From contig JAUXVF010000018.1 of NCBI GenBank assembly GCA_030680355.1, forward strand, positions 50,832-114,831: a DNA stretch of 64,000 nucleotides, read 5' to 3'. Shown one piece after another: positions 55,386 through 63,609 of this stretch. The notes under the pieces were generated by a model that searched no databases, had not been told where the DNA came from, and saw nothing but the letters and a program-made list of their open reading frames with translations. Positions within the stretch are counted from its first letter, which is position 1. Each line of letters begins with the position of its first letter. Both the position numbers and the translations under genes were made by a program. The stretch is from Caulobacter sp. GTDB taxonomy: Bacteria > Pseudomonadota > Alphaproteobacteria > Caulobacterales > Caulobacteraceae.

Positions 55386-55474
55386 AAAATATCCCGAGGC
55401 CGGAATGTCTCGCCGGGCGCCGCGCGCCGAACCGCCTTTTCAACCCGCCACAGCTATTTCGAAAGGGACCGACC

Positions 55475-56062
55475 ATGGGTCTCCAGGGCGAGGACGGCTA
55501 TCTGCTGTCCAGGATCGCTGACCGTCGCGACGGGCTGGTGGTCATCACCGGCTGCTCGGGCGGCGGCAAGTCATCGCTGCTGGCCGAACTGGCCCGGCGC
55601 GGCCATCGCGTCTTCGAGGAGCCGGGTCGCCAGATCGTCCGGGAACAGGACTGGCTGGGCGGCGACGCGCTGCCCTGGACCCAGCCCCTGACGTTCGCCG
55701 AACTGGCCGTGTCACGCTCGGTGCACAATCTGGTCAGCGCCGCCCGTTTGGAGGGGGCGGCCTTCTTTGATCGCGGCGTCGTTGATCAGCTCGCCGGGCT
55801 GGAGCGGCTGGGCCTGGCGGTCCCGGCGGTCATCGCCAACGCCGCTGAACGCTGCCGCTACGCCGAGACGGTCTTCGTGGCGCCGCCCTGGCCGGAGATC
55901 TACCGGACCGACGCCGAGCGTCGCCATGGCTTCGAGGGCGCCCTGGCCGAGTACGAGGTGCTGCTGGCGACCTACCGTCGGCTGGACTACCGGCTGGTCG
56001 AGATCCCGCGGAGGGACGTGGCCGCCCGCGCCGATTTCGTGCTCGGGCGTCTTGGCCTTTAG
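55475..56062 (+). CDS. Small AAA-type ATPase/kinase-like protein
   Basis: 195 residues. Walker A is VITGCSGGGKSSLLAEL, and the DRGVVDQLAG segment supplies an acidic Walker-B-like region, with YAETVFVAPPWPEIYRTDAERR later. This matches the AAA_28-type (NadR/deoxynucleoside-kinase-like) small P-loop proteins, whose substrates are mostly unknown. It stands alone behind the structured gap and palindromes. No membrane or signal segment. Confidence 0.75.
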   Translation: MGLQGEDGYLLSRIADRRDGLVVITGCSGGGKSSLLAELARRGHRVFEEPGRQIVREQDWLGGDALPWTQPLTFAELAVSRSVHNLVSAARLEGAAFFDRGVVDQLAGLERLGLAVPAVIANAAERCRYAETVFVAPPWPEIYRTDAERRHGFEGALAEYEVLLATYRRLDYRLVEIPRRDVAARADFVLGRLGL

Positions 56063-56072
56063 GTCCAACTCT

Positions 56073-56328
56073 CCCTCCCCTTCATGGGGAGGGCTATCGC
56101 ATTTGCCCGGTGGGGCGCGTCAGGCTCCCTTCCCCCTCGATGGAGGAGGGTTGGGGATGGAGGTGTGGCTCGAGTGTTGCGGGATGGGTGCGGTTGGGCG
56201 CCGGCGCCTGGCAGAGCCTTCCCCCCAGGTCCCGCGGCCACACCACCACCCAACCCTCCTCCATCGAGGAGGAGGGCTCTTAGGGGCGGCATCCGGCCTT
56301 TGACCGTCCCTCCTCAAGAAGGGAGGGA
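56073..56328. repeat. Palindromic intergenic repeat cluster
   Basis: Three inverted repeats fill the gap after the ATPase gene: CCCTCCCC/GGGGAGGG (56073-56093); a long one with arms 56136-56168 and 56238-56268 sharing CTCGATGGAGGAGGGTTGGG on opposite strands around a 69-base GC-rich loop; and TCCCTCCT/AAGGGAGGGA (56307-56328). This is the GGAGGG-type repeat seen again at 61190-61370 and 63610-63660. No coding signal. The outer hairpins could terminate the genes on each side. Confidence 0.8.
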
Positions 56329-56345
56329 GGGCGCGTAGCGATGGT

Positions 56346-58463
56346 CTACCAGATGCGCACGCGCTCGGCCGGAGCGACATAGAGCTTGTCGCCCTCCTTG
56401 ACGCCGAAGGCGTCGTACCAGGCGTCAATGTTCCGGATCGTGCCGTCGACGCGGTAGTAGGCCGGCGAGTGGGGGTCGGAGACCACCTGCTGGCGGACGT
56501 AGTCCTCGCGGGCCTTCTGGCGCCAGACCTGGGCCCAGCCGAGGAACACCCGCTGCTGGCCGGTGAAGCCGTCCAGGACCGGGGCCGGCTTGCCGCCCAG
56601 CGACATCAGATAGGCGTCATAGCCCAGCGACAGGCCGCCCATGTCGCCGATGTTCTCGCCCATGGTCAGGGCGCCGTTGACCTTGGCGCCGGGGTAGGGC
56701 TCGAATGCAGAATACTGGGCGCCGAGACGGTCGGCCTGGGCCTTGAACTTGGCCGCGTCCTCCGGCGACCACCAGTCGCGCAGCACGCCGTCGCCGTCGC
56801 CCTTGCGGCCCTGGTCGTCGAAGCCGTGGCTGATCTCGTGACCGATGACTCCGCCGATGCCGCCATAGTTGACGGCCGGGTCGGCGTCGGGGTGGAAGAA
56901 GGGCGCCTGCAGGATGGCGGCCGGGAAGACGATCTCGTTCTTCACCGGGCTGTAGTAGGCGTTGACGGTCTGCGGGGTCATGCCCCACTCGGTCTTGTCG
57001 ACCGGGCCGTTGAGGCGGGCGACCTCATAGTCCCACTCGAAGGCGGCCGCGCGGAGCATGTCGCCGTAGAGGTCGTCGGCCCGGATCTCGAGGGCCGAAT
57101 AGTCGCGCCATTTATCCGGATAGCCGATCTTGACGCCGAACTTGGTCAGCTTGTCGAGCGCCTTGACCTTGGTTTCGGCGCTCATCCAGTCGAGGTGCTC
57201 GATGCGCACCTTCATCGCCGCGCGGATGTTGCTGACCAGGTCTTCCATCTTGGCCTTGGATTCCGGCGGGAAATAGCGGGCGACATAGACCTGGCCGACG
57301 GTCTCGCCGAGCGTGCCGTTGACGAAGCCGACGCCGCGTTTCCAGCGGGGCTTCTGCTCGGGCTGGCCGGCCAGGGTCTTGGAGCGGAAGTCGAAATGGG
57401 CGTCGACAAAGCGCTTCGACAGCAGCGGCGCGGCGCCGTCGGCGACGCGGAAGGCCTCCCAGGCCTTGAGGGTGTCGACCGGCGTTTCCGCGTAGATGGC
57501 CGCGAACTTGGGGAAGGCGGTGTTGGTGCTGACGATGTAGCGGTCAACGCCCTTCAGGCCCGTGCCGACCAGATAGCGGTCCCAGTTGAAGCCCGGCGTC
57601 GCCGCCTTGAGCTCGGCCAGGGTCATGGGGTTGTAGGTCTTGTCCCGGTCGCGGCGCTCGGCGCGGGTCCAGGACGCTTCCGCCAGCCGGGTTTCGAAGG
57701 CGACGATGGCCTTGGCGCTTTCGGCCGGCTTGCTCCAGCCGACCAGGGTCAGCATCTGGGTGATATAGGCCTGATAGGCGGCCTTCTTCTCGGCGAACTT
57801 GGCGTCGAGATAGTAGTCGCGGTCAGGCAGGCTCAGACCGCCGGAGCCGGCGTAGACGGCGTATTTCGACGGGTCCTTGGCGTCATCGCCGATGCCCAGG
57901 CCGAAGATGGCTCCAAAGCCGGTGGTGTTTGTCCGACCCATCAGGGCGGTGATGTCGTCACGGGTTTTGGCGGCCTTGATGGCGGCCAGCTCGGGGGCGA
58001 TCGGCTTGGCGTCGAGGGCCTCGACGCGGGCCTCGTCCATGAAGGCGGCGTAGGCGGCGCCGACCTTGGCCGCCTCGGGACCAGGAATGCGGCCTGCCGC
58101 GGAGTCCTCGATGATCGACCGCGTGCGGGCTTCCGACAGGATCGACAGGGCGTCGAAATTACCGAACCGGGTGCGGTCGCCCGGGATCTCGGTGCGGGCG
58201 TTCCAGGCCCCGCTGGCCCACATGTAGAAGTCGTCGCCGGGCTTCACCGACCGGTCCATGCCGCTCATGTCAAAACCCCAGGCGCCGTAGCGGGGGCTCT
58301 CCAGAGACACGGTCTCGCCGCCGCCCGTGGTGTCGGTGGAGGCGAACAGCGACTCGCTGAGACAGAAGGCGTCCAGACAGGCGTGGTCATCGCTCGCCAG
58401 GGCCGGGGCCGCGGCGAAGGTGAGAACGGCGGCGGCGGCCGCGCCCATCAAAAACAGCTTCAT
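56346..58463 (-). CDS. M13 family zinc metallopeptidase (PepO/neprilysin-like), copy A
   Basis: 705 residues from the ATG at 58463 (MKLFLMGAAAAAVLTFAAA), a signal peptide without visible lipobox. Zinc motif VIGHEISHGFDDQGR (HExxH) and third ligand region GENIGDMGGLSLG are intact; NAYYSPVKNEIVFPAAILQ is the M13 substrate-binding NAYY motif. C-terminal VRIW is conserved with copy B. A periplasmic oligopeptidase or protein turnover enzyme; strongly similar to the adjacent copy, so likely a duplicate. Confidence 0.93.
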   Translation of the reverse strand: MKLFLMGAAAAAVLTFAAAPALASDDHACLDAFCLSESLFASTDTTGGGETVSLESPRYGAWGFDMSGMDRSVKPGDDFYMWASGAWNARTEIPGDRTRFGNFDALSILSEARTRSIIEDSAAGRIPGPEAAKVGAAYAAFMDEARVEALDAKPIAPELAAIKAAKTRDDITALMGRTNTTGFGAIFGLGIGDDAKDPSKYAVYAGSGGLSLPDRDYYLDAKFAEKKAAYQAYITQMLTLVGWSKPAESAKAIVAFETRLAEASWTRAERRDRDKTYNPMTLAELKAATPGFNWDRYLVGTGLKGVDRYIVSTNTAFPKFAAIYAETPVDTLKAWEAFRVADGAAPLLSKRFVDAHFDFRSKTLAGQPEQKPRWKRGVGFVNGTLGETVGQVYVARYFPPESKAKMEDLVSNIRAAMKVRIEHLDWMSAETKVKALDKLTKFGVKIGYPDKWRDYSALEIRADDLYGDMLRAAAFEWDYEVARLNGPVDKTEWGMTPQTVNAYYSPVKNEIVFPAAILQAPFFHPDADPAVNYGGIGGVIGHEISHGFDDQGRKGDGDGVLRDWWSPEDAAKFKAQADRLGAQYSAFEPYPGAKVNGALTMGENIGDMGGLSLGYDAYLMSLGGKPAPVLDGFTGQQRVFLGWAQVWRQKAREDYVRQQVVSDPHSPAYYRVDGTIRNIDAWYDAFGVKEGDKLYVAPAERVRIW

Positions 58464-58560
58464 GGTCAAAATTTCCCCGGATCAGCGAAAGGGCGGCAGA
58501 ATGCACGCCCCTGGGTCGGGCCGATGTTAAACATATTTAATGGGCGTCAATTTGACGAAA

Positions 58561-58583
58561 GGCCCTCCCCGCGGGGGAGGGCC
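58561..58583 (-). terminator. Terminator of M13 copy B
   Basis: GGCCCTCCCC and GGGGAGGGCC pair around a short GC spacer in minus-strand reading, followed by TTTCGTC. It lies just downstream of the 58591 gene. Confidence 0.7.
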
Positions 58584-58590
58584 CTGGCGA

Positions 58591-60681
58591 TCACCAGATA
58601 CGGACGCGATCTTCCGGCTTCACGTACCATTTCTCACCGGCCTTGACGTTCCAGGCGTCATACCAGGCGTCGACGTTGCGCAGGGTGCCGATGACCCGGA
58701 ACATCGCCGGCGAGTGGGGGTCGGAAACCACCTGGTTGCGGACGGCGTCGTCGCGGTACTTGCTGCGCCAGATCTGGGCGAAGCCCAGGAAGAAGCGCTG
58801 GTCGCCGGTCAGGCCGTCGATGACCGGGGCCGGCTTGCCGCCCAGCGACAGGTGATAGGCGTCGAGGGCGATCAGGATGCCGCCCAGGTCGCCGATGTTC
58901 TCGCCCATGGTCAGGTCGCCGTTGACCTTGGCGCCGGGGACCGGTTCGAAGGCCGAATACTGGCCGCCCAGACGTTTGGTCTGGACCTCGAACTTCTCCG
59001 CGTCGCTCGGCTGCCACCAGTCGCGCAGGCTGCCGTCGGCGTCGTATTTGCGCCCCTCGTCGTCGAAGCCGTGGCTGATCTCGTGACCAATCACCGCGCC
59101 GATGCCGGCGTAGTTCACCGCCGCGTCAGCCTCGGGGTCGAAGAAGGGCGGCTGCAGGATGGCGGCCGGGAAGACGATCTCGTTGAGCGTCGGGTTGTAG
59201 TAGGCGTTGACCGTCTGCGGGAACATGCCCCACTCGTCGCGGTCGACGGGCTTGCCCAGCTTGGCGACCTCGAAGGCCCATTCGAAGGCCGTCGCGCGCT
59301 GGACGTTGCCGTACAGATCATCGGGCTTGATGGTTAGAGCAGCATAGTCGCGCCATTTGTTCGGATAGCCGATCTTGACCGTGAAGCTGGCCAGCTTGGC
59401 CTGGGCCCGGACCTTGGTCTCGGGGCTCATCCAGTCGAGCTTCTCGATCCGGGCCTTCAGGGCGACCCGCAGATCGGCGACCAGCTTCTCGGCCTTGGCC
59501 TTGGATTCGGCCGGGAAATAGGCGTCGACATAGAGTTTGCCGACGGCCTCGCCGAGGTTGCCGCTGACCAGGGTCACGCCCCGCTTCCAGCGCGCGCGCT
59601 GCTCGGGCTGGCCGCTGAGGGTCTTGGCCCGGAAGTCGAAATTGGCGTCGACGAAGGCCTTCGACAGATAGGGCGCGGCCTGGTCGGCGGTGTGGAAGGC
59701 CTGCCAGGCCTGCAGGGTGGCGACCGGGGTCGCCGCGTAGAGGGCGGCGATCTTGGTGAAGGCGGTCGGCTCGCCGACGATGACGCGGCCGGCCTTGTCG
59801 AGGCTCGCGCCCTTCAGCCAGGCCTGCCAGGGGAAGCCCGGCGCCAGGGTTTCAAGCTCGGCGAAGGTCCTGGGGTTGAAGGTCTTGTCCGGGTCGCGCT
59901 GCTCGGCGATCGGCCAGCTGGCCTCGGCGATGCGGGTTTCCAGGGCCAGGATGTCGTCGGCCGCCTTGTCGGCGCCGGCCCATCCCGCCAGGGTCAGAAG
60001 CTGGGCGACATAGGCCCGGTAAGCAGCCTTCTTCTCGGCGAACTTGGCGTCGAGATAGTAGTCGCGGTTGGGCAGGCCCAGACCGGCCTGGCTGACATAG
60101 CCGACGCTCTGGTCGGGGTCCTTGGCGTCCTGCGAGATATAGGTCCCGAAGAAGGAGCCGCCGAAACCGCCCTGGGTGGCGCCCATCATGGCGGCGAGAG
60201 CCTCGCGGGTCTTGGCGGCCTTGATGGCGGCCAGCGGCGCGGCCAGCGGCTTGGCGCCCAGCCCCTCGACCCGGGCCTCGTCCATGAAGCTGTTGTAGAG
60301 GCCGCCGATCTGCTGCGCCTCGCCCTTGGCGGCGGGGGTGGCGGCGGAGGTGTCGATCACCGCCTTGATGCGGGCGTCGGACAGTTCGCGCAGGACGTTG
60401 AACGACCCCCAGCTCGACCGGTCGGACGGGATCTCCAGCGTGTCCAGATAGCGGCCCGAGGCGAAACGGACGAAGTCGTCGCCGGGTTTGATGGACCGGT
60501 CCATGGCCTCGATATCGAAGCCCCAGGGCCCCATGCGGGGCGCCTTGGCCAGGTCGGCCTGGGTGGTGGCCGTAGCGGCGGTGGCCGTGGCCGCCGGCGC
60601 GGTGGCGGCGAAGGCCGGAGCGGCGCCGAGGCCGGCGGTGATCGCCAGGGCGGCGGCGGCGGAAAGCAGAACGCGTTTCAT
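58591..60681 (-). CDS. M13 family zinc metallopeptidase (PepO/neprilysin-like), copy B
   Basis: 696 residues with a signal peptide (MKRVLLSAAAALAITAGLG). Active-site blocks are intact: VIGHEISHGFDDEGR, GENIGDLGGILIAL, and NAYYNPTLNEIVFPAAILQ. Overall similarity to copy A extends from PWGFDIEAMDRSIKPGDDF to the shared VRIW end. The copies are on the same strand with 127 bases between, including a terminator for copy B, so each may have its own promoter. Confidence 0.93.
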   Translation of the reverse strand: MKRVLLSAAAALAITAGLGAAPAFAATAPAATATAATATTQADLAKAPRMGPWGFDIEAMDRSIKPGDDFVRFASGRYLDTLEIPSDRSSWGSFNVLRELSDARIKAVIDTSAATPAAKGEAQQIGGLYNSFMDEARVEGLGAKPLAAPLAAIKAAKTREALAAMMGATQGGFGGSFFGTYISQDAKDPDQSVGYVSQAGLGLPNRDYYLDAKFAEKKAAYRAYVAQLLTLAGWAGADKAADDILALETRIAEASWPIAEQRDPDKTFNPRTFAELETLAPGFPWQAWLKGASLDKAGRVIVGEPTAFTKIAALYAATPVATLQAWQAFHTADQAAPYLSKAFVDANFDFRAKTLSGQPEQRARWKRGVTLVSGNLGEAVGKLYVDAYFPAESKAKAEKLVADLRVALKARIEKLDWMSPETKVRAQAKLASFTVKIGYPNKWRDYAALTIKPDDLYGNVQRATAFEWAFEVAKLGKPVDRDEWGMFPQTVNAYYNPTLNEIVFPAAILQPPFFDPEADAAVNYAGIGAVIGHEISHGFDDEGRKYDADGSLRDWWQPSDAEKFEVQTKRLGGQYSAFEPVPGAKVNGDLTMGENIGDLGGILIALDAYHLSLGGKPAPVIDGLTGDQRFFLGFAQIWRSKYRDDAVRNQVVSDPHSPAMFRVIGTLRNVDAWYDAWNVKAGEKWYVKPEDRVRIW

Positions 60682-61359
60682 GGAGGGTTTTTCCCGGGAT
60701 GAATGGATTGCCGCGGACCATGCACGTTGCGGCGGTCGGCGCCTCTTACAAAAGAGTCATGAAAGCGTGGTTCTGGGCCTCAAACCCGGCGAATTGAAGG
60801 TGGGGAGGGGTCGATCGCGTGCATGGGAGGCTGGGTGCGGGGTTCGACACGCGCTGCGCGCTGCTCACCATGACCTGGAAAAAATGCGAGTCATCCTGAG
60901 CAGGCCCGAAGGGCCGTGTCGAAGGACGCACGCTTTCGCCGCTTCACGCCGCAAGCGGCTGAAGGTGGGGAGGTGGTGCGGAGCGCCCCGGCTGTCGCCG
61001 GTTGCAGAGGGTGGTGTGGTGGACGCCTGCGGCAGTCGAAACGCTCCGCGATGACCGTTTTGTCGGGGGCGCCGGTAGGCAGCCGTTTGAAGGCTTAGCC
61101 GACGCGCTCCCGGCGGGCGGGCCGGCGCACTGATGCCGATCCCGATGGTTCCCCGCTCGATCATCGTCCCCGCCGCCGTAAGGTCGTATGCGCCTACGCC
61201 CTCCCCGTGCGGTGGGGATGGGAAGGAGTATGGGGGCGGTTGAAGGGGTGGGGACTGGTTGGGGTGAATGCACGGGGCAGGGCGGGCGAGAGGGTGTGGA
61301 ATCAAGGGGTTGGGCGCGGCAATCCGGCCCCTATCCACGGCCCTTCCTCTCCCGGAGGG
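60682..61359. repeat. Repeat-rich non-coding spacer
   Basis: About 680 bases with no convincing gene. It holds repeated blocks such as GTCATCCTGAGCAGGCCCGAAGGGCC (60893 region; hairpin GGCCCGAAGGGCC), AAGGTGGGGAGG units, and CCCTCCCC/GGTGGGGATGGG (61199 region). Track ORFs here are short, overlap on both strands and lack homology signals. The right edge CCCGGAGGG is duplicated at the far side of the adjoining mobile element. Confidence 0.6.
61351..61359. repeat. Target-site duplication, left copy
   Basis: CCCGGAGGG directly precedes the left inverted repeat and recurs at 63610-63618. IS1595-type elements usually duplicate 8 bases; the ninth may be chance or belong to the terminus. Confidence 0.75.
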
Positions 61360-61389
61360 GGTAACGATATACGTGACAAAGCAAACGCC
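61360..61389 (+). repeat. Left terminal inverted repeat
   Basis: Starts GGTAACGATATACGTGAC and continues with AAAGCAAACGCC; matches the right end with 27 of 30 bases. Confidence 0.85.
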
Positions 61390-61588
61390 CGGCGCTACAG
61401 ATTCAAGCGACAGGCCGGCGCTTACTGAGGTTGAGGTTTCCGAGGCGATGATTGAGGCGGGCGTCAGCGCCCTTTCCCAGATATTCGGCCACTACGATCT
61501 ACAGCCCGCTTCGGAGAGGCGTGCTGCAAGAGCGGTGTTTCTCGCAATGGCGGCGGTGGCCCCATCTCGGGAAAGGCTGCAAACATAA
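61373..61588 (+). CDS. Small ORF at the left end of the IS element, doubtful
   Basis: A 71-residue frame from a GTG inside the inverted repeat (VTKQTPGATDSSDRPALTEV, then AMIEAGVSALSQI and AARAVFLAMAAV). This helical pattern recalls small phage-type proteins. It runs antisense through the 3' end of the HEPN-like gene for 125 bases, so at most one of the two overlapping parts is likely well expressed. An ATG at 61448 is an alternative start. Confidence 0.3.
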   Translation: MTKQTPGATDSSDRPALTEVEVSEAMIEAGVSALSQIFGHYDLQPASERRAARAVFLAMAAVAPSRERLQT

Positions 61589-62063
61589 GGTCGTTGTGGA
61601 CGACCTTGATTTCCACGACCAGGGCAACGATGTCCTTCTCCTTAACGATTATGCGCCGCGCCTGAGTGTCTGGGGTTTCTCGGTAGTCCCAGCGGCAGAC
61701 CCTGCCGCGTTCATCAACGCCCATCATGTGGTGGATGTAGACATTCCGCCTTTTGGCGAGCGATGAAACTTTGTCGAGGGCCGCGTTAAGTGCTGTTCGT
61801 GTTTGTTTGCTCGCCGTTCGGGCGGCCACCGCGCGGATGATTTCTATTTTTCCCGCGGTGCTGTTCAGGGCGAACAAGATGACCTGTGCGGGCTCTTCTT
61901 CAATGCCGAGGACCTTGGCCAACACCTTTGGGAACGTGTGCTCCAAGTAGGCCCATATGGTGGTAAGCTCTCCTAACTGGAAGGCGATATTCGGAGCCCC
62001 CGCAAGGGAGCCAACATGCCAAGTCTCGTTCTTCGGGAGTCCCGTTGTGCCCATGACCGACAA
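61464..62063 (-). CDS. HEPN-like passenger protein of the IS element
   Basis: 199 residues. Helical throughout, with IWAYLEHTFPKVLAKVLG, then NSTAGKIEIIRAVAART and ALDKVSSLAKRRNVYIHHM. The last contains R106-x4-H111, the Rx4-6H signature of HEPN ribonuclease-type domains, in the usual helix position. HEPN proteins are often toxins or RNA-cutting defence factors, but many are inactive or structural. No signal peptide. It is divergent from a small basic protein, and the start codons overlap by 11 bases. Confidence 0.6.
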   Translation of the reverse strand: MSVMGTTGLPKNETWHVGSLAGAPNIAFQLGELTTIWAYLEHTFPKVLAKVLGIEEEPAQVILFALNSTAGKIEIIRAVAARTASKQTRTALNAALDKVSSLAKRRNVYIHHMMGVDERGRVCRWDYRETPDTQARRIIVKEKDIVALVVEIKVVHNDLMFAAFPEMGPPPPLRETPLLQHASPKRAVDRSGRISGKGR

Positions 62064-62202
62064 GCCCTCTGAAGCTGAAGAAAAGGCCGCTGAAGCCGAG
62101 TTTCAGCGGGTGCTGGGTAATCTGGCGAACATGCCGCACAAGCCGCACGCCCCGTCCAAGCCAGAGCCGGGACGAAAGCGCGGGCGACCGAAGGCTAATT
62201 GA
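62053..62202 (+). CDS. Small basic-tailed protein within the IS element
   Basis: 49 residues from ATG 62053: an acidic helix (SEAEEKAAEAEFQRVLGNL) followed by a Pro/Lys/Arg-rich tail ending GRKRGRPKAN, an AT-hook-like sequence. It could bind nucleic acid. Its start overlaps that of the HEPN-like gene on the other strand, and its end overlaps the DUF3467-like gene by eight bases. It is a candidate partner or antitoxin by proximity only. Confidence 0.5.
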   Translation: MTDKPSEAEEKAAEAEFQRVLGNLANMPHKPHAPSKPEPGRKRGRPKAN

Positions 62203-62494
62203 CCGCGCCGCCCACGGCGCTCGGGTCCACGTAGCCATTTCGTTTTAGGTAGTCGAACAGGGCGACGGCCAGATCATGGGCCGCGTTCGGCGGCATGATC
62301 GCCCGCCCGATAACTACCCGATTGACCGGCCCCGGACTGGTCGAGTGATCAACCCGAATGGATTCCAGCGTAATGGCGACATTGCCCCCCACCGAACAAA
62401 GGCCGGAAAACGCCGAGGCAAAAACCTCTGGGGCGTGTGGATTGTCGATAAAGGCAAGCGGCACCGGCTCATCGGTCATCGTGCAAATGTCCAT
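62195..62494 (-). CDS. DUF3467-like passenger protein
   Basis: About 99 residues from MDICTMTDEPVPLAFIDN; the track start adds 16 residues, and a second internal ATG is five codons in. Features are VPLAFIDNPHAPEVFASA, GGNVAITLESIRVDHS, and VNRVVIGRAIMPPNAAHDLAVALFDYL, as in DUF3467-type small proteins. No enzymatic motif. It lies directly downstream of the transposase on the same strand, so it is probably a stable passenger of the element. Confidence 0.55.
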   Translation of the reverse strand: MDICTMTDEPVPLAFIDNPHAPEVFASAFSGLCSVGGNVAITLESIRVDHSTSPGPVNRVVIGRAIMPPNAAHDLAVALFDYLKRNGYVDPSAVGGAVN

Positions 62495-62605
62495 GTGCGA
62501 CCCTGAGCGCCGGTTCTGGCGTTCAGCGGATGGGGGCCACAACTGGACCGTTATTTCTGCCGATTCGCAGCTTTCCGCATAACCTGAAGACGCTTCGCCT
62601 TCTGC

Positions 62606-63544
62606 TTACGCGTGCGCGGCCTCACCAGTCCGCCGATAAGTCAGGCGCTTGCCACCGATGCCGCGCAGCAGTTCGTCGGTGCGCATCGTGTCGTTGATGC
62701 CGAGAGCGATGCGGTTGGAGTAGCGGAAATCGAACTCGGCCAGATAGCGGGCGAGGTGGGCCTCGCTGACGTGATGGAAGGTCCCGACCACGCCGCGTTT
62801 CAGGAGGGAGAAGAAGCCCTCGACGGTGTTTGAGTGAGCGTTACCGCGCACATATTCCTCGATGCCGTGGTTGACCGTCTCATGGCTGGCGAACTCCTTG
62901 CCGACCGGGCGGTATTGGCCCGCATCGTCGGTCATGAGGGCCGACTTGCGGTCAACGTGCTTCACGAGAAGCGGACGCAGGGTTTTGCCGCTGACGTTGG
63001 CGACATGGAATGAACGGGCGCGGCCACTGCGCTCGACCAGGGTGAAGACAACCTGCTTGCCGACCGCGCCGATATTCTTGGCGTTGCGCTTGGACAGGCG
63101 CTTGTTCTTCTCCTTGCCGCCCACAACGCTCTCGTCGGCTTCGACGGTCTTGCCCTCGCCGCCCATCGGAGCGGGGTTCGCTTCGGCCATAGCCTCGCGG
63201 ATGCGGTGGCACATGAACCACGCGGTCTTGTAGGTCACGCCAAGGGTGCGCCCGACCTGATGGGCCGAGATGCCCTTCTTGCTGGACGACATGAGATAGG
63301 TCGCCAGCAGCCACTTGTTCAGCGGCACCTTGGAGCGTTCGAAGACGGTTCCGACGGTGATGGTGAACTGCTCACGGCAGGCGTTGCACTGATAGAGCCC
63401 GGCGCGGTGCGCAGAGCCCTTCAGAGCCGTCGCCTCATCAATCACGCCACAGTGCGGGCAGATCGGACCATGCGGCCAGCGGGTCGCTTCGAGGTGTTCG
63501 CGGGCCTTGTCGGCGTCGGTGAAGATCGGTGCGGTGAGGTTCAT
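62606..63544 (-). CDS. IS1595-family (ISXO2-like) transposase
   Basis: 312 residues. An N-terminal zinc ribbon has C29-x2-C32 and C53-x2-C56 (ICPHCGV, YQCNACRE). The ISXO2-type catalytic domain carries the acidic residues at D137 (EADESVVGG), D206/207 (MTDDAGQY) and the HSNTVEGFFSLLKRG block near 237-251. No frameshift or stop, so it may be functional. It starts 65 bases inside the right end of the element. Confidence 0.92.
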   Translation of the reverse strand: MNLTAPIFTDADKAREHLEATRWPHGPICPHCGVIDEATALKGSAHRAGLYQCNACREQFTITVGTVFERSKVPLNKWLLATYLMSSSKKGISAHQVGRTLGVTYKTAWFMCHRIREAMAEANPAPMGGEGKTVEADESVVGGKEKNKRLSKRNAKNIGAVGKQVVFTLVERSGRARSFHVANVSGKTLRPLLVKHVDRKSALMTDDAGQYRPVGKEFASHETVNHGIEEYVRGNAHSNTVEGFFSLLKRGVVGTFHHVSEAHLARYLAEFDFRYSNRIALGINDTMRTDELLRGIGGKRLTYRRTGEAAHA

Positions 63545-63579
63545 GGCTGTAGTCCTTCGATGAAGGAATCCTACCGAAC

Positions 63580-63609
63580 GGCGTTTGCTTTGTCACGTAT
63601 ATAATCACC
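63580..63609 (-). repeat. Right terminal inverted repeat
   Basis: Minus-strand GGTGATTATATACGTGACAAAG followed by CAAACGCC, matching the left end in 27 of 30 bases. Confidence 0.85.

Larger units (their letters stand above)
61360..63609. mobile_element. IS1595-family element with passenger genes (about 2.25 kb)
   Basis: The element is bounded by inverted repeats beginning GGT and sharing TATACGTGACAAAGCAAACG (30 bp, 27 matching) and flanked by CCCGGAGGG on both sides. It encodes an ISXO2-like transposase at the right end, plus a HEPN-like protein, a small basic protein, a DUF3467-like protein and a small left-end ORF. Removing it and one duplication reconstructs the palindrome CCTCTCCC-GGA-GGGAGAGG, so it inserted into an intergenic hairpin repeat. 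Intact ends, clear duplication and an undamaged transposase suggest recent activity. Confidence 0.88.

Noticed and set aside
56469-58646. 725-residue plus-strand ORF across M13 copy A
   Set aside because: Antisense shadow of an intact M13 peptidase with HExxH and NAYY motifs.
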